Source: DAOLOF01 sp964463605 (GTDB lineage Bacteria; Patescibacteriota; Microgenomatia; UBA1400; PJMF01). Taken from it: a stretch of DNA of 11,645 bases. This document shows, piece after piece, positions 6,639 to 11,645 of this stretch (position 1 is its first letter; each line of letters opens with the position of its first letter). The stretch is from the NCBI GenBank assembly GCA_964463605.1, contig CAYXBZ010000029.1, positions 1 through 11,645 of the forward strand. The letters run 5' to 3'. The notes under the pieces were generated by a model that saw only the letters and a program-made list of their open reading frames with translations, did no database searches and was not told the origin of the DNA. The translations under genes and the position numbers were made by a program.

Positions 6639-8681
6639 TTATATCTCCCCCACCAGCTTCGCTTGAAACTTCTTCTCAACCGTCTCCACAACCTTCTGTC
6701 TAATAGGCAGCAAATCCTCACTGCTTAAATTATCAGTTGGATGTTGATAGGCCAAATTAAAGGTATAGTTTTGTTGATAGCTGTCCTTGAGCTCCACCTG
6801 CTTAATTAACTCATCCGACTCCCTAATTGCCTGCATCACCTCCCCTACTCTAGTGCCTAGACTGAGAGTAAAGGTTAAGTCTTCAATAATGGGGCTGGTG
6901 GCCGGAATCGGTTGATACTCCGGATGTTTCTTGGCAACTTTGGTTAGTTTTTGCAACTCAATCTCAAATCCAACGCGATTTCCTTCAAGATCGTAAACGT
7001 CGCCTATTTGATGCTCTTGGCCATCCTGCTCAATGATGATCAGGCCACGCTGAAGATATCTTTTTTGAGCTTCTGACTGGCTCTTGGAACCATTTTCTTG
7101 ATCAACCGGCTTGATGGTGACTTTCTTGATGTAAAACCGCTTCAGCAAAGCCTCCAGGTCTCCCCTCGCCTTTCGGTATGACTTAGCCGAAACCATTCCC
7201 AGACGCATTTCCTCTAAAGGTAAATCTCCTTTTTGCGGATGATACACTGCCGCCAACTCAAAAACCGATAGCTGCTTAATTTGAGGATTTTGGTCAACCG
7301 CCTGTTGCAGCGAAGGAATCAGCGATCTTCTTAAATAGGTGTTCTCCACCAACAGCGGATTAGCCAGTTTGAGATGTTCATCTTGCTGATAATCAGACTG
7401 CGAGACCAACTCCTCGCTCACGATAGACAAAGAGTAAATCTCCTGCCAGCCGATGTTAGCTAAAAACTGTTTAGCAAGGCGTTCAAGGTTAAAATCAATA
7501 TCTTGAGGTGGATTAACAGGCAAAGGTCCAGTCATTAACTCACTGGGAATGTTTTGGTAGCCGTAAATTCTGGCAATCTCCTCGATTACATCTGCTTGAA
7601 TACTCAGATCGCGCCGATAACTTGGAGGGGTAATGGTGAAAACGGTATCCTGCCCCTTTTTAGTTTTGGCACTCATACTGACCTCACAACCCAGGTTGGT
7701 CATGATTTGCTTGATCAAATCAACCTTCAGCTCCAAGCCTAAGTAACGTTTGATTTGAGCATACTCAATTTTAATTGGGCTGGGAGACGGGGGCTCAATA
7801 AACTCATCAAAGATTTTGCTGGCCATCTTGGCGCCGGTAATTTCTCGATACAGCTGAATGCCTCTCTTGAGGGTATCCTCTCCCAAATAGGGGTCTAACT
7901 GCTTTTCATTGAGCTGAGCGGCCACCGTGCGAATGGCATGGGCCATCGAGGCCTGCCGGACTTTCTTTTGATCTAGATCCTCCAGCCAAAAAAGAACGTT
8001 CTTGGTGTTCTCATCCACACTACTGTTAGCGGTGCCGATGATGGCGGGCAAATCAATGATGGTGCCGATCTCGTTGGTGAAAACAATCTCTCCACCGACC
8101 GTTTCCCGCTCTTCTCCGTCAAGAGTAGTGAACGGCTTTTCCGGCTTTGCTTCCTCCACATTAATTACTCCCCCCAGCTCCATGATCTTGTCATAATCAA
8201 AAGCGTGGCAGGGATGACCAATCTCGTGGGTAACATAGTTGGTGATGTCGATGATGCTATGGTGAGTTTGAAAGCCGGCCTGCTCCAGTCTTTGCGCCAT
8301 CCACTTAGGAGTGGGTTTTGAGCGAACATTACTCAAGGCCACGCACATGATTCTCTGGCACAAAGAAGCGTCATTGTTTATTTGCGGCAGTGGTAGCTTC
8401 TCTGTTTCCGGCTCTTCTGGAACTTTTAACTCCAAAGGTTTGAGCTCTGAGGGAATTTTGTATCGCTCCAGAATCACGGCTGCCTCTCTAGCCACACCTC
8501 GAACGCTGAGTGAGTCTGGGCGATTGGTGGTGATCTCGATGTCGTAAACACTGTCGCCGTCCTGCTCATGAATGGTTTCAACACTGGGTCCTGATAAAGA
8601 CAGGTACTCCTGAATTTGTGTCGGTTTAGCCTTGGTCTTGAGATGTTCAAGTAGCCATTTGTGGGGAATAAGGATGTTCAT
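6639..8681 (-). CDS. pheT: Phenylalanyl-tRNA synthetase beta subunit, short form lacking the N-terminal OB-fold
   Basis: This is the beta chain of the (alpha-beta)2 enzyme that charges tRNA-Phe. I start it at the ATG at 8681 (MNILIPHKWL, 680 aa). The longer frame from 8783 would overlap pheS by 56 nt, and its extra 34 residues (rich in Ser, Phe and Arg) do not look like PheT. Regions in order are the N-terminal segment (1-70), the B3/B4 editing module (about 105-290, with IDITNYVTHEIGHPCHAFD), B5 (about 301-378, with PSYRRDL), the catalytic-like core (about 395-575), and the C-terminal FDX-ACB anticodon-binding domain (about 595-680). Bacterial PheT usually has an EMAP-II-type tRNA-binding domain of roughly 110 residues after about residue 40. 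Here SLSGPSVETI runs almost directly into VYDIEITTNRPDSL, so that domain is absent. It is 46 bp downstream of pheS with no clear Shine-Dalgarno sequence and is probably co-transcribed. Confidence 0.95.
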   Translation of the reverse strand: MNILIPHKWLLEHLKTKAKPTQIQEYLSLSGPSVETIHEQDGDSVYDIEITTNRPDSLSVRGVAREAAVILERYKIPSELKPLELKVPEEPETEKLPLPQINNDASLCQRIMCVALSNVRSKPTPKWMAQRLEQAGFQTHHSIIDITNYVTHEIGHPCHAFDYDKIMELGGVINVEEAKPEKPFTTLDGEERETVGGEIVFTNEIGTIIDLPAIIGTANSSVDENTKNVLFWLEDLDQKKVRQASMAHAIRTVAAQLNEKQLDPYLGEDTLKRGIQLYREITGAKMASKIFDEFIEPPSPSPIKIEYAQIKRYLGLELKVDLIKQIMTNLGCEVSMSAKTKKGQDTVFTITPPSYRRDLSIQADVIEEIARIYGYQNIPSELMTGPLPVNPPQDIDFNLERLAKQFLANIGWQEIYSLSIVSEELVSQSDYQQDEHLKLANPLLVENTYLRRSLIPSLQQAVDQNPQIKQLSVFELAAVYHPQKGDLPLEEMRLGMVSAKSYRKARGDLEALLKRFYIKKVTIKPVDQENGSKSQSEAQKRYLQRGLIIIEQDGQEHQIGDVYDLEGNRVGFEIELQKLTKVAKKHPEYQPIPATSPIIEDLTFTLSLGTRVGEVMQAIRESDELIKQVELKDSYQQNYTFNLAYQHPTDNLSSEDLLPIRQKVVETVEKKFQAKLVGEI

Positions 8682-8727
8682 AAGATGATTGTTTTGATTT
8701 TTGTCGATTGTCGATAAAAGTTGTAAT

Positions 8728-9840
8728 TTAAAACTGCTGCAAAAACTCCATCTGCGCACTGTAAAGAAGACGGATGTCGTCAATATTTAGGCCTTCTTTT
8801 AGGGTGTAGCTTCTCTCGATTCCCCAGCCAAAGGCAAAGCCGGTGTACTCATTGGGGTCAATGCCACCTGCCTTGAGAACGTTGGGGTGAACCATGCCGG
8901 CTCCACCAACTTCATGCCAGCCTGATTTACAGAAGCGGCAAGTAACTGTTTTCTTGGGATCGTTGGGGTCGGGAATAACGCCTTTGCCTTCACAAATGTG
9001 GCAGCTGAAATCTACCTCAAAAGAAGGCTCGGTGAACTTAAAGTGAAACGGTCTAATGCGACTCTTGGCAGAAGGTCCATAGAACTCTTTGGCAAAATGG
9101 TCGATGGTGCCCTTGAGATGCTGAATATTGATGTCTTTGTCGATGACCAGTCCTTCAAACTGATGAAACATCTGAGTGTGGGTCACATCTTGTTGACGGC
9201 GGTAGCAGCGGGCAATGTTGATCATTCTGATGGGTGGCTCCCCTACTCGCTCCATCTCTCGCACTTGGCCGTTGGAGGTGTGGGGAGTGAGAACCATTTT
9301 TCCTTTTTTAGAATGGGTTGGCTGATCAACGAAAAAGGTTTCCCACTCATCTCTAGCAGGATGGTCCTTGGGCATATTTAAACTGCCAAAGGCGTACCAG
9401 TCCCAGTCCACTTCAGGATATCTGACTCGAACAAAACCAATCTTCTGAAAAATATCGGTAATCTCATTGATGGCCTGCGAGATGGGGTGCAGGTGTCCAA
9501 TTTGTGGCTTTTTACCTGGAAGAGTGAGATCAATTAAATCTGTGTGAGGACCGGAATGACCATCATCCCCAGACAACTGCTCGATATAACCAGAAATGTC
9601 TTCTTTGAGATGGTTGAGAACCTTGCCTGCTTGAGGTTTGTCAGTCTTAGGGATACTAGTAATTTGGCTTGATAATTGCGTGAATAACCCTTTTTTTCCT
9701 AGATACTTTTGCTCTAGCTCATCTTGATTAAGTGTTTCCTGTCTAAGCTGTTTCTTGATTCTATCGGCTTCGTCTAAAAAGACTTGTAGTTTGGAGGAGA
9801 TGGTTTGGTTGGACTTATTAGTTTTTTTGTCTTTTTTCAT
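8728..9840 (-). CDS. pheS: Phenylalanyl-tRNA synthetase alpha subunit with a four-cysteine insertion
   Basis: This is the catalytic alpha chain of phenylalanyl-tRNA synthetase, activating Phe with ATP and pairing with PheT. It is 370 aa. A charged helical N-terminal part (about 12-90, coiled-coil arm that contacts tRNA) is followed by the class II catalytic domain. That domain has TPHTSNGQVREM (185-196), motif 2 in ARCYRRQQDVTHTQMFHQFEG (from 210, with FHQFEG ending at 230) and motif 3 in GFAFGWGIER (334-343). Between EPSFEVDF and GWHEVGGAGMVHPNVL there is an insertion with C280-x2-C283 and C301-x2-C304, separated by a Pro/Asp-rich loop. It should bind a metal such as zinc. Related CxxC-bearing PheS proteins exist in other bacteria as far as I recall, so this is a variant rather than a novelty. 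The ATG lies 7 nt after a TAGAAT, suggesting a leaderless start. Confidence 0.97.
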   Translation of the reverse strand: MKKDKKTNKSNQTISSKLQVFLDEADRIKKQLRQETLNQDELEQKYLGKKGLFTQLSSQITSIPKTDKPQAGKVLNHLKEDISGYIEQLSGDDGHSGPHTDLIDLTLPGKKPQIGHLHPISQAINEITDIFQKIGFVRVRYPEVDWDWYAFGSLNMPKDHPARDEWETFFVDQPTHSKKGKMVLTPHTSNGQVREMERVGEPPIRMINIARCYRRQQDVTHTQMFHQFEGLVIDKDINIQHLKGTIDHFAKEFYGPSAKSRIRPFHFKFTEPSFEVDFSCHICEGKGVIPDPNDPKKTVTCRFCKSGWHEVGGAGMVHPNVLKAGGIDPNEYTGFAFGWGIERSYTLKEGLNIDDIRLLYSAQMEFLQQF

Positions 9841-9847
9841 GTGGTTT

Positions 9848-9853
9848 ATTCTA
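9848..9853 (-). promoter_or_regulatory. Candidate -10 box for pheS
   Basis: On the minus strand TAGAAT lies 7 nt before the pheS ATG. Transcription would therefore begin at or within a base or two of the start codon. A weak TTGGTC 19 bp further upstream is the only -35 candidate. There is no room between this box and the ATG for a T-box or leader-peptide attenuator. No such structure was seen in the 76-bp gap upstream of pheS either. Confidence 0.4.
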
Positions 9854-9916
9854 ACATTTATTAGTGGTGACTGACCAATGGCTGAATACTTTCATGATTT
9901 TATATAACAAAGAAAA

Positions 9917-10174
9917 TTACTTTAACTTTTTTAGACCATCCCAATTTTCCCTTCTTCTTTGCCCAAATCCTAAGGAAGCTAGCTCGTTTCTCCCTTTTTC
10001 TATTTGAGGTTTACAGCCTGATGGACACAGATCCTCTCCTGTTTGTTCGGCAGCCTCTTCTGGAGTTATTCCTTGCCAGCGGATCATATTAATTGCAATA
10101 GATAATACATTACAACTGGAGGGACAGCTTCCCAATTGAGTCAAGGCACACCGGTCATTTTCTGGTCTTCTCAT
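9917..10174 (-). CDS. Small Cys-rich protein with paired CPSxC motifs, function unknown
   Basis: I do not recognise this 85-aa protein. It has five cysteines: C9, then C17-PSS-C21 and C50-PSG-C54. The two CPSxC knuckles are 33 residues apart (first Cys to first Cys). Between them lies a likely helical segment (NVLSIAINMIRW) and a stretch GITPEEAAEQTGEDL that reads like a helix-turn element. The last 30 residues are basic and charged (QIEKGRNELASLGFGQRRRENW). Four paired cysteines suggest a zinc- or iron-sulfur-binding miniprotein; this is inference. No signal peptide is present. It starts with ATG just after the ribosomal-operon terminator and is followed by pheS 76 bp downstream, so it may be transcribed separately. 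The frame is intact and codon choice looks ordinary. Because it is short and unmatched, confidence that it is a real gene is moderate. Confidence 0.65.
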   Translation of the reverse strand: MRRPENDRCALTQLGSCPSSCNVLSIAINMIRWQGITPEEAAEQTGEDLCPSGCKPQIEKGRNELASLGFGQRRRENWDGLKKLK

Positions 10175-10203
10175 TTTTCTTAAAATAATTATTATTAACC
10201 ATT

Positions 10204-10228
10204 AAAAAACCCCGCTTGGTGGCGGGGT
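10204..10228 (-). terminator. Rho-independent terminator of the infC-rpmI-rplT operon
   Basis: On the minus strand a 7-bp stem (ACCCCGC paired with GCGGGGT, loop CACCAA) is followed directly by six T residues. It lies 94 bp after the rplT stop and before the Cys-rich gene. The stem is GC-rich in an AT-rich surrounding. It has no T-tract on the plus strand, so it acts one way. Confidence 0.93.
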
Positions 10229-10322
10229 GAAAATTTCTTAATTAAATTGAAACTTAGCCTACCGCCTTTTTGGGATTATCAACAAAAAAGAAGGTGAAAA
10301 GCCAAGATTTTGTGATCATGTT

Positions 10323-10676
10323 TTAGTTACTAACTTGATTAACTACTTCTTTAAAGGCGTCGATGTCGTTCACAACTAGATCGGCTAACATTTTGCGGTT
10401 AATCTCAATATTGTTTTCTTTAAGAGCGTGAATAAATCTTGAATAGTTTAAATCAGTTTCAGCGGCTGTAAGACCAGCATTAATGCGGATAATCCACAGT
10501 TTGCGCATATCTCTCTTGCGCAGCTTGCGGCCTGCGTAAGCGTATTGACCGGCATGAAGTACTGCTTCGTGGGCCCTTTTAAATAGACGATTATTAGTTC
10601 CAGTGAACCCTTTTGCGAGTTTAAGAATTTTTTTGTGTTTTTTTCTGCGAACAGTGCTTGTTTTTGATCTTGCCAT
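10323..10676 (-). CDS. rplT: 50S ribosomal protein L20
   Basis: This is a 117-aa protein of standard L20 length. It binds 23S rRNA early in large-subunit assembly. The basic N-terminal tail (MARSKTSTVRRKKHKKILK) is followed by the long-helix region AKGFTGTNNRLFKRAHEAV, then the conserved RKLRKRDMRKLWIIRINA block (50-67) and the globular C-terminal part with YSRFIHALKENNIEINRKML. It is the last gene of the infC-rpmI-rplT operon, 31 bp after rpmI, with an A/G-rich AAGAGAAAG ahead of the ATG as a possible ribosome binding site. In several bacteria L20 represses its own operon through a leader structure; I could not see a convincing one here. Confidence 0.98.
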   Translation of the reverse strand: MARSKTSTVRRKKHKKILKLAKGFTGTNNRLFKRAHEAVLHAGQYAYAGRKLRKRDMRKLWIIRINAGLTAAETDLNYSRFIHALKENNIEINRKMLADLVVNDIDAFKEVVNQVSN

Positions 10677-10707
10677 AAGTGCTTTCTCTTAGGTTTTAAA
10701 TAGCGAA

Positions 10708-10911
10708 CTATGCTAGTCCGAGCATTTTTTTAATTTTTTTAGCGTATTCTCCTTGCACCTCAACATAGGTTCGGTAGTTGCGAATTGCCTTTTTACTCTT
10801 TTTTCTTCGCAAGTGTCTTGAATTTTGAACTCTGCGTAGTACTTTGCCAGTACCGGTGATCTTGAAGCGCTTGCTAACGCCTTTTCTGGTTTTTTGCTTG
10901 ATCTTTTGCAT
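10708..10911 (-). CDS. rpmI: 50S ribosomal protein L35
   Basis: This is a 67-aa, highly basic protein matching L35 in size and pattern: MQKIKQKTRKGVSKRFKITG, then GKVLRRVQNSRHLRRKKSKK, then a C-terminal helix ending KKIKKMLGLA. It sits in the large ribosomal subunit. The order infC-rpmI-rplT is conserved across bacteria, which supports the call. The gap to infC is 58 bp and to rplT 31 bp. No strong Shine-Dalgarno sequence is visible before the ATG. An overlapping frame on the same strand (10713-10946) is a shadow. Confidence 0.97.
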   Translation of the reverse strand: MQKIKQKTRKGVSKRFKITGTGKVLRRVQNSRHLRRKKSKKAIRNYRTYVEVQGEYAKKIKKMLGLA

Positions 10912-10969
10912 AAATATTCTTTACCGATTATTTCTCGACAACTCAATTAATTAGTTTATTTGATGAAGA

Positions 10970-11497
10970 TTAAACTGGCGTAAGCTGAGCGATAAGTTTT
11001 CGTCCGTTTATTTTTGGTTCAATTTCTAGTTTGCCTAGTTCTTCATCTTGAACTTCGTTAATTACTTGAGCGAATAATTTATAGGCAAACTCTTTTTTTG
11101 AGATTTGTCTTCCTCTAAACTCTAGGCTCATTCGTACTTTGTTGCCTTCTTCTAGAAACTCTTTAACTCTTTTTTTTCTAACGTCAACATCATTGTTACC
11201 CATGAACATCTTAAATCTGACCTCTTTTAACTCTTGCGCTCTGCTTTTTTTTCTCGCCTTCGCTTGCTTTTGTTGTTGCTGATACTTAAACTTTGATAAC
11301 TCAATTATTTTTGTGACTGGAGGGGTTGCCTCTCTGGTTACAAGAACTAAATCCTTCCCCTCTTTTCTGGCCAACTCAATTCCCTCTCTTGAAGACATGA
11401 CGCCAACCATTTGTCCCTGTTCATTTAATACTCTGATTTGAGGAAAGTTGATTTTATGATTAGCAACTACGTACTCTCTTTTGCTGTATCTGGCCAC
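10970..11497 (-). CDS. infC: Translation initiation factor IF-3
   Basis: This is a 175-aa protein with both IF3 domains. The N-terminal domain (about 14-72) includes IRVLNEQGQMVGVMSSREGI and PPVTKIIELSKFKYQ. A Gln/Lys-rich linker helix (72-90) follows. The C-terminal domain (about 90-173) has KEVRFKMFMGNNDVDVRKKR, FLEEGNKVRMSLEFRGRQIS and IEPKINGRKLIAQL. IF3 binds the 30S subunit, blocks premature subunit joining and checks the start codon. The start is GTG (11495-11497). An in-frame stop occurs a few codons upstream, and no ATG lies between. Many bacteria start infC with a rare codon used for autoregulation, so GTG is mild by comparison. No Shine-Dalgarno sequence is seen. It is first in its operon, behind a clear promoter. 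Confidence 0.97.
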   Translation of the reverse strand: MARYSKREYVVANHKINFPQIRVLNEQGQMVGVMSSREGIELARKEGKDLVLVTREATPPVTKIIELSKFKYQQQQKQAKARKKSRAQELKEVRFKMFMGNNDVDVRKKRVKEFLEEGNKVRMSLEFRGRQISKKEFAYKLFAQVINEVQDEELGKLEIEPKINGRKLIAQLTPV

Positions 11498-11532
11498 TGA
11501 TTGTAAATTTAATAATTAATATTTTTTAGTGA

Positions 11533-11582
11533 GGCACAATTATAACACCTGGCTTAAGTTTTTCCAAAGGTAATATTGTGCC
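11533..11582. repeat. Inverted repeat flanking the infC promoter
   Basis: GGCACAAT at 11533-11540 and ATTGTGCC at 11575-11582 are perfect 8-bp inverted copies separated by 34 bp. One arm overlaps the downstream edge of the -10 box and the other lies upstream of the -35 box. It could be a pair of operator half-sites. It is a poor terminator for the tRNA because of the long loop and no T-run directly after the stem. Confidence 0.45.
11539..11567 (-). promoter_or_regulatory. Promoter of the infC-rpmI-rplT operon
   Basis: On the minus strand TTGGAA (11562-11567) is separated by exactly 17 bp from a perfect TATAAT (11539-11544), which also carries an extended -10 TG one base upstream. Transcription should start near 11532, giving a leader of roughly 35 nt before the infC GTG. 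This is the best promoter in the window. It lies in the 91-bp gap between the tRNA and infC. Confidence 0.75.
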
Positions 11583-11588
11583 AACAAG

Positions 11589-11645
11589 TGGTGGGCAGTA
11601 CTGGACTCGAACCAGTGACCTTCACGATGTCAACGTGACACTCTA
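11589..11645 (-). tRNA. tRNA-Val (anticodon GAC), 5' part outside the window
   Basis: On the minus strand the 3' three-quarters of a tRNA is visible. The anticodon stem TCACG/CGTGA encloses the loop TTGACAT with anticodon GAC (11629-11631), which reads Val codons GUC/GUU. A 5-nt variable loop follows, then the T arm ACTGG-TTCGAGT-CCAGT. The acceptor 3' strand ACTGCCC, discriminator A and an encoded CCA end at 11589. The acceptor 5' strand and most of the D arm lie beyond the window. It is 91 bp upstream of infC. Confidence 0.93.

Noticed and set aside
8682..8783. Longer start for pheT giving 714 aa
   Set aside because: The extra 34 residues do not resemble PheT and overlap pheS by 56 nt. The ATG at 8681 begins a normal PheT N-terminus.
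8998..9381. 127-aa plus-strand reading frame inside pheS
   Set aside because: It is antisense to conserved catalytic motifs of PheS, a codon-shadow effect.
9841..9916. T-box or leader-peptide attenuator upstream of pheS
   Set aside because: The gap is only 76 bp, with no Phe-rich leader frame, no terminator hairpin and no T-box sequence, and the -10 box sits next to the ATG.
10713..10946. 77-aa minus-strand frame overlapping rpmI
   Set aside because: It is frame-shifted relative to the clear L35 gene, and its composition is a shadow of the lysine/arginine-rich codons.
11498..11532. L20-type autoregulatory leader before infC
   Set aside because: The predicted leader is about 35 nt, too short for the known pseudoknot or attenuator leaders, and no matching stems were seen.
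1..11645. TGA recoded as glycine, as in some CPR lineages
   Set aside because: The conserved genes read through at full length with the standard code, and no in-frame TGA replaces conserved glycines.
1..11645. CRISPR array, insertion sequence or prophage genes
   Set aside because: No regularly spaced repeats, transposase or integrase motifs, or terminal inverted repeats were found.

Overview
The window looks like chromosomal DNA from an uncultured bacterium of the Candidate Phyla Radiation (Patescibacteria), most likely a Microgenomates-type lineage. This is an inference from protein character, not from a marker-tree result. The clues are a phenylalanyl-tRNA synthetase beta chain without its N-terminal tRNA-binding OB-fold, a PheS with an inserted four-cysteine element, a large surface membrane protein of the kind common in these genomes, a class A penicillin-binding protein with a Pro/Thr/Asp-rich tail, and few convincing Shine-Dalgarno sequences. 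Stops are TAA and TAG in the genes checked, and nothing suggests TGA recoding.

The right half (about 6.6-11.6 kb) is informational and runs entirely on the minus strand. In transcription order it holds the 3' part of tRNA-Val(GAC), a well-formed promoter, infC, rpmI and rplT (IF3, L35, L20), a Rho-independent terminator, a small unrecognised Cys-rich protein, pheS and pheT. A polytopic O-antigen ligase/polymerase-like protein follows pheT after 26 bp.

The left half concerns the cell envelope. A class A PBP (glycosyltransferase plus transpeptidase) is on the plus strand and converges on the ligase-like gene; the two coding regions overlap by 32 bp. Divergent from the PBP, across only 42 bp with overlapping -10 boxes, is a 320-aa minus-strand gene whose C-terminal half carries the His/Asp/Gln/Cys pattern of Ulp1/SENP-type (C48, clan CE) cysteine proteases. 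At the left edge is the C-terminal part of a large membrane protein, probably a surface glycosyltransferase or YfhO-like protein, cut by the window.

The most interesting item is the Ulp1-like gene: a eukaryote-style deubiquitinase/deSUMOylase signature in a probable episymbiont, with a duplicated acidic motif in its N-terminal half. The Cys-rich 85-aa protein with two CPSxC knuckles is the other unexplained gene. No CRISPR array, insertion sequence or phage module was seen, and no stretch over 300 bp lacks a gene.
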